A stretch of 64,000 nt of DNA from Bacteroides sedimenti (GCF_040365225.1 NZ_AP028055.1:2976001-3040000); one strand, 5' to 3'; counted from the first letter of the stretch, positions 16,646-25,905 are shown. Notes: a model not told the origin generated them from the letters alone. Numbers and translations: made by a program.

Positions 16646-17194
16646 TTATATGCTTGCTTGTTTGTTTAAAAGGTTGGTTAATTCACTAAAAGTATTGGCC
16701 ACATCGAAATAATGAGATAAGGGATGTCTGGTAAATTGTCTCTCTTCAAATCCGTTCAGGATTGACAGTAATTCATCGTAGAATCCATTGATATTATAAA
16801 AGATCACCTTTTTAGAATGATATCCGATTGAGGCAGATGCCATAACATGAAAAATTTCGTCCAAAGTTCCTATTCCTCCGGGAAGAGCGATCATTACATC
16901 TGATTCAGCCAGAATTACATCTTTACGGTCGCTCAGGTTTTTGGTGTGAAAGAACTTATTGGGAAGTGTACTGACTTTTTCATTTTCTTCCAGCTTTGAA
17001 GGTACAACACCGATGATGTTTCCGCCACCTTGTTTTACTGTTTGTGCCACACATTCCATCAATCCCATATTAGCTCCGCCATAAACCAGTGTTTTGCCTT
17101 GCTCACCCATCCATTTGCCCAATTCCATCGTTTTTTCGAAGTATATATTGTCGATGGTTTGCGAAGCAGAACAAAAGATCCCTATTTTATTCAT
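16646..17194 (-). CDS. LOG-family nucleotide hydrolase (TIGR00730, cytokinin-riboside 5'-monophosphate phosphoribohydrolase-like)
   Basis: The 182-aa Rossmann-fold protein starts MNKIGIFCSAS and carries the LOG signature PGGIGTLDE at residues 105-113, with YGGANMGLM at 38-46. LOG proteins cleave ribose 5-phosphate from nucleoside monophosphates; outside plants the physiological substrate is mostly unclear. The ATG at 17194 was chosen over an upstream start at 17248 because the family begins at this point and the upstream 18 residues overlap the divergent promoter region. First gene of the operon with the SIS protein and PfkB kinase. Confidence 0.9.
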   Translation of the reverse strand: MNKIGIFCSASQTIDNIYFEKTMELGKWMGEQGKTLVYGGANMGLMECVAQTVKQGGGNIIGVVPSKLEENEKVSTLPNKFFHTKNLSDRKDVILAESDVMIALPGGIGTLDEIFHVMASASIGYHSKKVIFYNINGFYDELLSILNGFEERQFTRHPLSHYFDVANTFSELTNLLNKQASI

Positions 17195-17262
17195 ATAAAA
17201 GTTTATCACGTTATAACCTGCAAATATCTGTATTTTTCGATAAACCACAATAAGTTTTATTG

Positions 17263-17270
17263 TATTTTTG
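17263..17270 (+). promoter_or_regulatory. -7 promoter box of the M16 peptidase gene
   Basis: TATTTTTG, a full TAnnTTTG match, 28 nt before the ATG at 17299. It excludes the longer start at 17260. Confidence 0.6.
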
Positions 17271-17298
17271 CATAATTATTGGATTACAAAAAGAAAGA

Positions 17299-18522
17299 AT
17301 GATGCACTATAATCAACATACTTTACCGAATGGATTACGGATTATTCATCTGCCGTCCTCGTCGAAAGTGGCATATTGCGGTTACGCGATAAATGCAGGT
17401 ACCAGAGACGAAGCGGAGATTGAGCAAGGAATGGCCCATTTTGTAGAACATCTCAGTTTTAAAGGAACTGAAAAAAGAAAAGCCTGGCATATCCTGAACC
17501 GCATGGAGAATGTGGGGGGAGACCTGAATGCCTATACAAACAAGGAGGAGACTGTTCTATATTCAGCCTTTCTGAAAGAGCATTTCTCCAGAGCTGTTGA
17601 ATTGCTTTCGGATATTGTATTTCACTCTACATTCCCGCAACGGGAGATAGATAAAGAAGTGGAAGTGATTATTGATGAAATTAAGCTGTATGATGATACT
17701 CCCTCTGAACTTATTTTTGATGATTTTGAAGACCTGCTTTTCAAAGGCCATCCGCTGGGACGTAACATATTGGGTAAACCGGAATTGCTGCGCAGCTTTA
17801 CAACGGCCGATGTGTTGAATTTCACATCACGCTATTATCATCCGGCGAATATGGTCTTTTTTGTTCTGGGTGATCTGGATTTTAAGAAGGTTGTTCGTCT
17901 GGTGGAAAAAACCATGGATGGCGGTCCTGTTACTGAATATAGTAATATCCGGACTTCTCCACCGGTTTATGTTCCACAGAATCTGGTTGTTCCCAAAGAT
18001 ACCAATCAGGCGCATGTAATGATTGGCGGAAGGGGATACGATGCCTATAATGAGAAACGTACTGCCCTCTATTTCCTGAATAACATATTGGGTGGTCCGG
18101 GTATGAACAGCCGGCTTAATATTTCGCTGCGCGAGAAAAAAGCATTGGTGTATAGCGTAGAGTCTAACCTTACCTCATATACCGATACCGGGGTATTCTG
18201 CATCTATTTTGGTACCGACCCGGCAGATGTGGAGCGTTGCATTAATCTTACTCATAAGGAACTGAAACGTCTTTGTGATGTGAAGATGACTCCCACGCAG
18301 CTAAGCGCTGCAAAAAAACAACTGATTGGACAGATTGGGGTTGCTTCGGATAATTTTGAAAATAATGCCCTGGATATGGCCAAAACCTTCCTCCATTATA
18401 ATAAATACGATACGGCGGAATCTCTGTTTAAGAGAATTGAAGCATTAACAGCTGAATTACTTCTGGAAGTTGCCAATGAGATGTTTGCAGAAGAACAACT
18501 CTCTACGCTGATTTACCGATAA
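17299..18522 (+). CDS. M16-family zinc metallopeptidase
   Basis: The 407-aa protein has the inverted zinc motif HFVEH (His47, Glu50, His51) and the downstream zinc-ligand glutamate in VEVIIDEIKLYDD, within a single pair of M16 half-domains (N-terminal catalytic, C-terminal regulatory with RLNISLREKKALVYSVES). Single-unit M16 peptidases such as mitochondrial MPP-beta-like bacterial enzymes act as dimers on peptides or unfolded proteins. No signal peptide is evident, so a cytoplasmic location is likely. It is transcribed divergently from the LOG gene and convergently with wbqC. Confidence 0.93.
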   Translation: MMHYNQHTLPNGLRIIHLPSSSKVAYCGYAINAGTRDEAEIEQGMAHFVEHLSFKGTEKRKAWHILNRMENVGGDLNAYTNKEETVLYSAFLKEHFSRAVELLSDIVFHSTFPQREIDKEVEVIIDEIKLYDDTPSELIFDDFEDLLFKGHPLGRNILGKPELLRSFTTADVLNFTSRYYHPANMVFFVLGDLDFKKVVRLVEKTMDGGPVTEYSNIRTSPPVYVPQNLVVPKDTNQAHVMIGGRGYDAYNEKRTALYFLNNILGGPGMNSRLNISLREKKALVYSVESNLTSYTDTGVFCIYFGTDPADVERCINLTHKELKRLCDVKMTPTQLSAAKKQLIGQIGVASDNFENNALDMAKTFLHYNKYDTAESLFKRIEALTAELLLEVANEMFAEEQLSTLIYR

Positions 18523-18612
18523 GCCTGATGCAGCACCGATAAAGATTTCAGGTGATTAATCATTAAATAATTGCGATATATATTTTTTATGTTGATACTT
18601 TGGGAGCTGATG

Positions 18613-19242
18613 TTATCTTACAGCATCCCTTAGTACCAATAGACTTTCAGGTCCCATATTGAAAAGCAGATCGATAATGCTCAGGTTTGGCAGAAATCCG
18701 TGACGGGTCTCAAACACCTGGTAATAGGGGTGTGCTTCAAAACCTGCTTGAGAATCTTTCTTAGGGTGAATTGCTTCTCTGAAATCGCATTCGTTCTGGA
18801 GGAATGATTGCTTGTACTCTGAGGTACGTGATAGATTTGGATGCATGTCAATCAGTCCGCATACAAGATTGCACAAGGCTTCATTGTAATCGAATAAAAA
18901 AGGATATTTCTGTTCGTAAAACGGGGCAAAGTCGTCTTTATAATATTCAAAGAAAGGAGAACTGCTGTAAGCCGATTCAATGGCAGTCCAGTGCAGGTGA
19001 CGCCAGTTTCCATGATCGGAGATCCGGATATCCTTCATTGGACACTTCGCGGTGTCAGGCTTTTCTGTGGGAATTGAGAGTGTAAGCGGACCATCGGCCG
19101 AGGCAATGGTACATCTGTTGCGATAAGTTTGTTTTACGTAGTTATCATGCTGCTCAATAAATGCTTTTTCACAGCTGTAAAGCCTTGCATAATACTCTAC
19201 GGGTGCCAGATAGGCTGAGCTAAGATATATTGTTTGTTTCAT
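18613..19242 (-). CDS. WbqC-family protein
   Basis: The 209-aa protein starts MKQTIYLSSAYLAPVEYYARLYS and has the WbqC-like pattern (YLAPVEYYA, RNRCTIASADGPLTLSIP, WRHLHWTAIESAYSSSPFFEYYKDDF). Related proteins sit in polysaccharide gene clusters, and the exact activity is not established. In Bacteroidales it is usually encoded after lepB, as here: its start codon shares one base with the end of the adjacent signal peptidase gene. Last gene of the dapB operon. Confidence 0.88.
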   Translation of the reverse strand: MKQTIYLSSAYLAPVEYYARLYSCEKAFIEQHDNYVKQTYRNRCTIASADGPLTLSIPTEKPDTAKCPMKDIRISDHGNWRHLHWTAIESAYSSSPFFEYYKDDFAPFYEQKYPFLFDYNEALCNLVCGLIDMHPNLSRTSEYKQSFLQNECDFREAIHPKKDSQAGFEAHPYYQVFETRHGFLPNLSIIDLLFNMGPESLLVLRDAVR

Positions 19243-20192
19243 TATTGTACTGATTGAAAGAACCGATTCCAGCGAAAACCCCTAAAAAAGCCAGCTTCGC
19301 TGTCTTTAGAGAACCAGATAAGCGATGCTTTGCCTATTATAAACTCTTTCGGTACGAACCCGAAATGTCTTGAATCATTCACATTGATTGAATTGTTGGA
19401 AACCATCCAGTAATAATCCTTCGTAAAAGTATAGGAAGACACTTTCTGACTATTGACAAAAAGCAATGAATCGTTTATGATAAATGCTCTTTTTCCTTCG
19501 TGCTGGTTAATTGCATTTCTTAACAGAGAGATATTCCATTTGTTTACCTCTATTTTCAGCCCTTTCCCGGGGATTATAAGATGCCCGGTTTCTTTGCTTG
19601 TATCAGGCTGGATAGATTCTATCCGAAGATCCTGTGCTTCCTGTTTCAGCAGATATATTTCATAACGGCTGAAGCTGCGTACATATCCGCTTTTATTGTA
19701 TCCAATCAGTTTGTTTCCCACAATACCCTGTTGCTTCATCAGCTCCTCAACAGTGCTCTCCTTCTCTTTGGGATAGATGTATAGTTGCTTATGGTCCGGA
19801 TTGATTTCTGACTGGGGGCAAATTATGGAGAATTGCGGATTAATCATCAAAGTATCTCCTGGCATGCCCATGCAGCGGCTAATGAATGTTTCGCGCCTGT
19901 CGGCTGGTATTTGCGGTGACTTCGCTTGTGGATTGTTAAAAACAACAATGTCATTTTTGTGAACATCTTTTTCATTGAGCCTATGATAGCCGCAAAGAGA
20001 CATAAAAGGCATGCGAAGCCCGTAAGCCCATCTATTGACGATGATATGTTCGCCGCGGAACAAAGAGTTCTCCATTCCCGATGAGGGGATGTAGCACGAG
20101 CTGAAGGCAAATAGCTGCAAAAGTACTACTGTCACAACTGTAATAGCAAAAGCCTTTAGCCAGAATAGAATATTCTTTGTTCTTGAATTCAT
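19242..20192 (-). CDS. S26 signal peptidase I paralogue lacking both catalytic dyad residues
   Basis: A 316-aa membrane-anchored protein with one N-terminal transmembrane segment (residues 9-31) and the overall SPase I box order. In box B the sequence is IPSSGMENSL, so Gly39 stands where the nucleophilic Ser of IPSGSM should be; Ser38 is one residue earlier. In box D, FISRCMGMPGDTL has Ser105 in place of the general-base Lys of YVKR. The SGYVRSFSRYE region, the FTKDYYWMVSNN strand and the DSRHFGFVP box E (GDN-SDSRYWG in true SPases) are recognisable, although GDN is replaced by SNN. It follows two intact paralogues and is probably not a canonical Ser/Lys signal peptidase. Confidence 0.85.
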   Translation of the reverse strand: MNSRTKNILFWLKAFAITVVTVVLLQLFAFSSCYIPSSGMENSLFRGEHIIVNRWAYGLRMPFMSLCGYHRLNEKDVHKNDIVVFNNPQAKSPQIPADRRETFISRCMGMPGDTLMINPQFSIICPQSEINPDHKQLYIYPKEKESTVEELMKQQGIVGNKLIGYNKSGYVRSFSRYEIYLLKQEAQDLRIESIQPDTSKETGHLIIPGKGLKIEVNKWNISLLRNAINQHEGKRAFIINDSLLFVNSQKVSSYTFTKDYYWMVSNNSINVNDSRHFGFVPKEFIIGKASLIWFSKDSEAGFFRGFRWNRFFQSVQ

Positions 20193-20194
20193 AC

Positions 20195-21676
20195 TTACAT
20201 GTTCTTTACCAGTCTAAACAAGCGATTCCAGCGAATCTTTCCACTGAACCACCCTTTGTCTTGATCGAGGGACAACCATACAAGAAGCGGTTTTCCCACC
20301 ACATGATCTTCCGGAACAAATCCCCAGTAACGTGAATCGGCCGAGTTATCCCTATTGTCTCCCATCATCCAGTAGTAATCCATCTTGAAGGTATAGCTGT
20401 CAGCCTGTTTGCCGTTAATGAATATTTTTCCGTTTCTTACCTCGAGCTTGTTGCCTTCATAAGCACGGATAGGGCGTTCGTAAAGGGCTAAATTATCCAT
20501 AGTCAGACGGATGGTTGCACCTTTTTTGGGAATCCATAAAGGTCCGTAGTTATTTCGTGTCCACTTGGTATACATGTTCTGCGGATATAGGAACTCATTA
20601 GACCCTGCAGGACTTCTTTTTATTTTGGCTGTCAGTTTCTTATTGCCAGCAAGAGCATGATAAGCTGTCATGGTAAGGGGTATTTCATATACCGGATTCA
20701 ATTTTCCCTGGGCATTTGCGGTGTTGAATCCCAATGCTTTTAGCTCTGGTTCACTTTTATCGGTTAGATTTCTATCGGCCACACTGACTCCAAGTTCCTC
20801 AAATATCTCATCTGTTATGTACGAGCCCGTTGTTTGAACCAAGTAATTAAACTGCATGTTCTGAGGGTTCTTCAAAGGTGTGTCATTTACATAAACTTGT
20901 CCGTTCACTATTTTAAGAGTATCTCCCGGAAGACCGATGCAGCGTTTTACATAATTTTCCCGACGGTCTACCGGACGAACTACAATTTTCCCGAATTCAG
21001 ATTCATTTGCTAGTACAATTTTTCTTCCTTCGGCATAATATAAATTCAGAACAGCCTGTTGCTGTTCATGAGTCAGACTATCCATATTTACTCTCTGCAT
21101 AGAGTTTTGAGCTACCATATAGCAAAGTGTGTAAAAGTCTGTTTTTTGCTGATAGTTAATTGCTACGGTGTCTCCTGCAGGGAAATTGAAGACTACGATG
21201 TCATTTCGCTTCACTTTTCCGAAACCGGCAGACCTTTTATACCCCCATTGTGGAAAATCGATATATGATTTGCAGTTGAGCACCGGCAGGGTGTGCTGTG
21301 CCAACGGCATGGAAAGGGGAGTGTTTGGAGTCCGTGGACCGTAACTCATCTTGCTCACAAAGAGATAATCTCCTATAAGCAATGATTTTTCCAGAGATGA
21401 GGTAGGAATCTGATAATTCTGGAAAAAGAAATTATTAACAAAATAAACAGCAATCAGCGCAAAAACAATGGCATCAATCCAACCCATCACTGTTCGGACG
21501 GTTTTGTTCTTGGAGTTTTTCCAGAAGTTCCAGGGAATCCGTTTGGTGATGTAGGCATCAAAGATAAAAGGAACAACAATGAGCCCCCACCAGCTGCTTA
21601 CCCAGAACAAAAAAATAAGATATAGTACTGTAACGATGCTACAGTTAATCCATTGTTTGCGTGTTGCTTGTTTCAT
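20195..21676 (-). CDS. lepB: Signal peptidase I (long form), copy 2
   Basis: The 493-aa enzyme removes signal peptides from exported proteins at the outer face of the inner membrane. N-terminal transmembrane segments at about 11-45 and 66-84 precede box B IPTSSLEKSL (nucleophile Ser94) and box D ENYVKRCIGLPGDTLKI (base Lys244); box E is MMGDNRDNSADSRYWGFVP near the C-terminus. It is much longer than E. coli LepB (324 aa), with insertions before and after box D; this long form is usual in Bacteroidales. Strong similarity along its length to the adjacent 492-aa copy shows tandem duplication. 37 nt separate it from the upstream copy. Confidence 0.95.
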   Translation of the reverse strand: MKQATRKQWINCSIVTVLYLIFLFWVSSWWGLIVVPFIFDAYITKRIPWNFWKNSKNKTVRTVMGWIDAIVFALIAVYFVNNFFFQNYQIPTSSLEKSLLIGDYLFVSKMSYGPRTPNTPLSMPLAQHTLPVLNCKSYIDFPQWGYKRSAGFGKVKRNDIVVFNFPAGDTVAINYQQKTDFYTLCYMVAQNSMQRVNMDSLTHEQQQAVLNLYYAEGRKIVLANESEFGKIVVRPVDRRENYVKRCIGLPGDTLKIVNGQVYVNDTPLKNPQNMQFNYLVQTTGSYITDEIFEELGVSVADRNLTDKSEPELKALGFNTANAQGKLNPVYEIPLTMTAYHALAGNKKLTAKIKRSPAGSNEFLYPQNMYTKWTRNNYGPLWIPKKGATIRLTMDNLALYERPIRAYEGNKLEVRNGKIFINGKQADSYTFKMDYYWMMGDNRDNSADSRYWGFVPEDHVVGKPLLVWLSLDQDKGWFSGKIRWNRLFRLVKNM

Positions 21677-21713
21677 AGTTTCTCTTCTATTTAAGAAATT
21701 CAGTATTTTGTGT

Positions 21714-23192
21714 TTAATTTTTGCCGACTAACTTAAATAGACGGTTCCAACGTACTTTTCCACTAAACCAACCTTTGTCCTTATCCAATGAAAGCCATAC
21801 AATGATGGGTTTACCTACGATATGATCTTCGGGAACAAAACCCCAATAACGCGAATCGGCTGAATTGTGACGATTGTCGCCCATCATCCAGTAGTAATCC
21901 ATTTTGAATGTATAGCTGTTAGTCTGCTTGCCATTAATGAATATTTTCCCGTTTCTTACTTCGAGCTTATTGCCTTCATAGGCTTGGATAGGCCGTTCGT
22001 AAATAGGTAAGTTCTTCATAGTAAGTTGAACCGTGGCGCCCTTCTTTGGAATCCAGATTGGTCCATAGTTGTTTCTGTCCCATTTAGTGTAAAGATTCAA
22101 CGGATAAAGTTGCCCTTCAACCTCTTCCGGTTCCATTATGATTTTTGAAATCAGTGCTTTGTTTGAATGAAGAGCCTGATAAGCCTTTTTAGTCAATGGC
22201 AGATGGTATGCCGGGTTTGGTTTGCCCTGGCTGTTAGTTCCGGTTAATCCCAGACTGACATATCCACCCCAGTCTTCTGTTAAAAGGATCTGATCGTCAA
22301 GACTGATACCCAGTTCATCGAACAATTCTGCCGGGATGTATGAGCCGGTAGTTTGTACATAGTAGTTGAATTGGAGATTTTCTGGATTTTCTGAAGGGAC
22401 ATTGTTTACATAAACCTGTCCGTTCACAATTTTCAAGGTGTCTCCGGGAAGCCCTACGCAACGTTTTACGTAATTTTCGCGTCGGTCAACGGGGCGAACT
22501 ACAATATTCCCAAATTCTGCTGGATTGGATAATACTAGCTCTCTTCCTTTGGCATAGCGGGCATTATAAACCAACTGTTGATCACCGATAGATAGGCTGT
22601 CCATATTAATGCTTTGAAATGCTCTTTGAGATATCTGATATGAAAGAGTGTAGAAATCTGTCTGTTGATATTTCAATGCAACAGTATCTCCTGCAGGGAA
22701 ATTGAACACAACTATGTCATTTCGTTCTACTTTTCCGAAACCGGGAGCACGTTTGTAACTCCATTGCGGGAATTCAATATAAGATTTACAATTGAATACA
22801 GGCAATGTATGCTGAGTAAGCGGCAAGGAGAGTGGGGTGTTGGGTATTCGTGGACCGTAACTCATTTTGCTGACAAAAAGATAGTCGCCAACCAACAGGG
22901 ATTTTTCCAATGAGGAAGATGGGATCTGATAATTTTGGAAGAAAAAGGTGTTCACAAAATAAACAGCTACCAAGGCAAACACAATGGCATCAACCCAACT
23001 CATCACTGTGCGTACAGCACTATTTTTTGATTTTTTCCAAAATCCCCAAGGAATAAATTTCGTTATGTATACATCAAAGATAAATGGTACAACAAGTAGT
23101 CCCCACCAGCTGCTTACCCAAATCAGAAACAACAGATAGAGTACTGTAACAATCCCACAGTTTATCCATTGTTTGCGTGTAGCTTGTCTCAT
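21714..23192 (-). CDS. lepB: Signal peptidase I (long form), copy 1
   Basis: The 492-aa enzyme parallels the neighbouring 493-aa copy: two or three N-terminal hydrophobic segments, box B IPSSSLEKSL with nucleophile Ser94, box D ENYVKRCVGLPGDTLKI with Lys243, and box E MMGDNRHNSADSRYWGFVP. The N-terminal 110 residues and the last 70 are nearly identical between the copies, while the inserted middle (about 300-350) diverges, as expected for paralogues under selection on the catalytic core. It follows dapB by 10 nt in the same operon. Confidence 0.95.
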   Translation of the reverse strand: MRQATRKQWINCGIVTVLYLLFLIWVSSWWGLLVVPFIFDVYITKFIPWGFWKKSKNSAVRTVMSWVDAIVFALVAVYFVNTFFFQNYQIPSSSLEKSLLVGDYLFVSKMSYGPRIPNTPLSLPLTQHTLPVFNCKSYIEFPQWSYKRAPGFGKVERNDIVVFNFPAGDTVALKYQQTDFYTLSYQISQRAFQSINMDSLSIGDQQLVYNARYAKGRELVLSNPAEFGNIVVRPVDRRENYVKRCVGLPGDTLKIVNGQVYVNNVPSENPENLQFNYYVQTTGSYIPAELFDELGISLDDQILLTEDWGGYVSLGLTGTNSQGKPNPAYHLPLTKKAYQALHSNKALISKIIMEPEEVEGQLYPLNLYTKWDRNNYGPIWIPKKGATVQLTMKNLPIYERPIQAYEGNKLEVRNGKIFINGKQTNSYTFKMDYYWMMGDNRHNSADSRYWGFVPEDHIVGKPIIVWLSLDKDKGWFSGKVRWNRLFKLVGKN

Positions 23193-23202
23193 AATTCCTG
23201 CT

Positions 23203-23922
23203 TTAGAATTTAAATAAATCGTTCATACCAAGAAGCCCCTGTTTGTTACATGTAAATTCAGCTGCGAGTACTGCACCCAATGCAAATCCTTTCCGGTTTT
23301 TCGCATCGTGAGTAATAGAAATGCTGTCTGCTTCTGATTCGTATCGAATTGTATGAATTCCTGGAACTTCTCCTTCGCGGATTGAATGGATGGGTAGCTC
23401 GTTGGCGGCATTTGCCTCTTCTTTTACCCAACGTTCTTTGCGATCGAGATTTTCAAGTATCTCTTCGGCCAAAGTAATAGCTGTTCCGCTGGGAGCATCC
23501 AGCTTATGGATATGGTGAGTCTCACTCATCGTAACATCATAGGCCGGAAATTGATTCATGATTTTTGCAAGATATTTGTTTACCGCTGAGAATATGCCAA
23601 CACCAAGACTGAAGTTGGATGCCCAGAAAAGAGTTTTTCCTCCTTTATCGCATAAATCCTTGATCTCATCTCCATGTTCGTCCATCCATCCGGTACTTCC
23701 AGAAACTACTTTCACTCCAGCTGCAAAAGCCTTCATGTAGTTACTGTAAGCCACAGTAGGAGCAGTGAACTCAATCGCTACGTCGGCAGACTTGAATGCT
23801 TCTGAATTAAAATCTTCCTGATTGTCCAAATCAATGATGCTGACAATTTCATGTCCGCGGCTAAGGGCTATCTTTTCAATTTCCTTGCCCATCTTTCCAT
23901 ATCCTATTAATGCGATTTTCAT
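23203..23922 (-). CDS. dapB: 4-hydroxy-tetrahydrodipicolinate reductase
   Basis: The 239-aa NAD(P)H-dependent reductase produces tetrahydrodipicolinate for lysine and diaminopimelate. The Rossmann motif IGYGKMGKEI is at the N-terminus, GSTGWMDEHG and the catalytic/substrate region SETHHIHKLDAPSGTA follow. Length is on the short side (E. coli 273 aa) as is usual in Bacteroidetes. It heads the operon dapB-lepB-lepB-lepB-wbqC, with a TATATTTG box at 23976-23983. Confidence 0.96.
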   Translation of the reverse strand: MKIALIGYGKMGKEIEKIALSRGHEIVSIIDLDNQEDFNSEAFKSADVAIEFTAPTVAYSNYMKAFAAGVKVVSGSTGWMDEHGDEIKDLCDKGGKTLFWASNFSLGVGIFSAVNKYLAKIMNQFPAYDVTMSETHHIHKLDAPSGTAITLAEEILENLDRKERWVKEEANAANELPIHSIREGEVPGIHTIRYESEADSISITHDAKNRKGFALGAVLAAEFTCNKQGLLGMNDLFKF

Positions 23923-23975
23923 TTGAATCTATATAAATTTGTTTATATTTGTATGGTAATGATAATTATAATGTG

Positions 23976-23983
23976 CAAATATA
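23976..23983 (-). promoter_or_regulatory. -7 promoter box of the dapB-lepB-wbqC operon
   Basis: The minus strand reads TATATTTG 54 nt upstream of the dapB ATG. A rightward TATATTTG at 23944-23951 could serve the DUF2851 gene, which would make the two transcripts overlap by a few bases. Confidence 0.45.
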
Positions 23984-24036
23984 ATTAATTTAGAGGTAAG
24001 TTATTACATTTACTAGATATTTACAGCTCGTTAACA

Positions 24037-25305
24037 ATGGAACAACTACTGCATTATATCTGGAAACACAGAATATTTCCCCTGAAGCAACTTGTGACCA
24101 CTGCTGGCATAAGTGTGGAGGTGATTGATCCTGGCCTAAACAATTCGAATGCCGGTCCGGACTTTTTCAATGCTAAAATCAGAATTAATGGTACTTTGTG
24201 GGTAGGAAATGTGGAAATTCATTCCAAAGCATCTGATTGGTATCGTCATGGGCATGATCAGAATAAAGTATATGATTCCGTGATTCTGCATGTGGCAAGA
24301 GAGGTTGATTGTGAAGTGAAGCGCACTAGTGGTGAGCTCATACCTCAAATGCAGCTTAGCTGTCCTGAGCATATAAAAATGAATTATCAGGAACTTCACA
24401 AAGCCGATATGCTGCCTCCCTGCTATAAGATAATTCCGGATCTCTCTTCCTTTACTATTCATTCCTGGCTTTCGGTTTTGCAGAGCGAACGCTTTGAGCA
24501 TAAGTCCGAAGCTATTCATGCACGTCTGAAACATTGCAATGGGAGCTGGGAAGATGCTTTTTTTATCACCCTGGCTAGGAATTTTGGCTTTGGACTTAAT
24601 GGCGATGCTTTTGAGAAATGGGCAGGACTAATTCCTTTGCGCTCGGTAGATAAGCACCGTGACAGCTTGTTCAAAGTGGAAGCTATCTTTTTCGGACAAG
24701 CAGGATTACTGGAAGAGCCTCTTGACGATCCTTACTATAAGATGCTTAAGAAGGAGTTTGCATACCTGAAGCATTTGTTCCAACTTCCGGTAATGGATCC
24801 TTCACTCTGGCATTTCCTACGTTTGCGGCCGGGTAATTTTCCGCACGTCCGGATTGCTCAGTTGGCATATCTCTATTCAACGAAATGGGGACTCTTTTCA
24901 AGAGTTATGGGGGCTTCGTCCATAAAACAGATAAAAGAGGTTCTGAGTACTTCTGTTTCCGACTATTGGGAAGAACATTATCAGTTTTATTCTCCGTCTC
25001 CGCGCAGGTCCAAGCATTTGAGCGAATCTACTTATAACCTTTTGATTATAAATACTGTGGTGCCTTTTTTGTACGCTTATGGAAGGCATAAAATAGATGA
25101 TGACCTTTGTCAAAGAGCAGGCAATTTGCTTGAAGAAATCAAAGCTGAAGATAATTATGTAACCAGAATGTGGAATGGGGTAGGACTTAATGTAAATAAT
25201 GCTGCTGATTCACAGGCATTACTGGAACTTAAAAAAGAGTACTGTGATAAGAAGAAATGCCTCTATTGCCGCATTGGATTTGAATATTTAAAGCAACAGA
25301 AATAA
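24037..25305 (+). CDS. DUF2851 family protein
   Basis: The 422-aa protein has the DUF2851 signature: MEQLLHYIWKHRIFPL at the start, then NAGPDFFNAKIRINGTLWVGNVEIHSKASDWYRHGH and SVILHVARE. The family is nearly confined to Bacteroidetes and has no established function. The DP-x-NSNAGPDFFNA / GNVEIH-x-SDW arrangement resembles a PD-(D/E)xK-like nuclease fold, which is an inference only. The C-terminus carries a cysteine cluster CDKKKCLYCRIG that could bind metal. No signal peptide. Confidence 0.85.
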   Translation: MEQLLHYIWKHRIFPLKQLVTTAGISVEVIDPGLNNSNAGPDFFNAKIRINGTLWVGNVEIHSKASDWYRHGHDQNKVYDSVILHVAREVDCEVKRTSGELIPQMQLSCPEHIKMNYQELHKADMLPPCYKIIPDLSSFTIHSWLSVLQSERFEHKSEAIHARLKHCNGSWEDAFFITLARNFGFGLNGDAFEKWAGLIPLRSVDKHRDSLFKVEAIFFGQAGLLEEPLDDPYYKMLKKEFAYLKHLFQLPVMDPSLWHFLRLRPGNFPHVRIAQLAYLYSTKWGLFSRVMGASSIKQIKEVLSTSVSDYWEEHYQFYSPSPRRSKHLSESTYNLLIINTVVPFLYAYGRHKIDDDLCQRAGNLLEEIKAEDNYVTRMWNGVGLNVNNAADSQALLELKKEYCDKKKCLYCRIGFEYLKQQK

Positions 25306-25342
25306 TTATCTGATTTCTCGCTTGTCATTTCAATTCTTCCTA

Positions 25343-25350
25343 TATCTTTG
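25343..25350 (+). promoter_or_regulatory. -7 promoter box of the DUF4348 gene
   Basis: TATCTTTG, a full match, 39 nt before the ATG at 25390; it overlaps and so excludes the upstream start at 25348. Confidence 0.6.
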
Positions 25351-25389
25351 CAACGGACTTTACATTTTATTGTACTAATACATATCACA

Positions 25390-25905
25390 ATGAAGAAGAA
25401 CAACCTGATTGCTTGTCTTTTATTTCTTTCCCTATTTGCAATATTGCCTTCGAATGCGGCATCAAATGGTGAAGACTTCAAGGCTTTTCTGAAGAGGTTT
25501 ACTTCCAGTGCTGCATTTCAATATTCCCGGATAAAGTTTCCGTTGAAAACAGATATTATTCTTTCGACCGGCGACGGTGAAAATGAGAAGCATTTTCCCT
25601 TTACCAAGAAAGAGTGGCCCTTGCTGGACGATGAGACATTTGTGGAAGAACGAAATGAGGTGGAAGGAGAAGGTGTGTATGTTTCAAAATTTACAGTAAA
25701 CGAAACTAATCATGTTGAGTTTGAGGCCGGATATGAAGAATCTGAGCTAGACCTTCGTGTTACCTTTGATTTAATTGATGGCAAATGGTTTCTCACTGAT
25801 TGTTATACTGGCTGGTTTAATTTCAACGTCTTAGCCAGTGAATTTAATCAAACCGTACGTGAAATACAGGCTGAGAACAAAGAATTTATTAAATTGCATC
25901 CATAA
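25390..25905 (+). CDS. DUF4348 domain-containing exported protein
   Basis: A 171-aa protein with a signal peptide (MKKNNLIACLLFLSLFAILPSNAA) and a single domain containing EDFKAFLKRFTSSAAFQYSRIKFPLKT and DGKWFLTDCYTGWFNF, as in Bacteroides DUF4348 proteins. The function is unknown; the fold is probably an NTF2-like or cystatin-like periplasmic domain, an inference from length and composition. It has its own promoter box and is followed by a hairpin at 25928-25965. Confidence 0.75.
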   Translation: MKKNNLIACLLFLSLFAILPSNAASNGEDFKAFLKRFTSSAAFQYSRIKFPLKTDIILSTGDGENEKHFPFTKKEWPLLDDETFVEERNEVEGEGVYVSKFTVNETNHVEFEAGYEESELDLRVTFDLIDGKWFLTDCYTGWFNFNVLASEFNQTVREIQAENKEFIKLHP

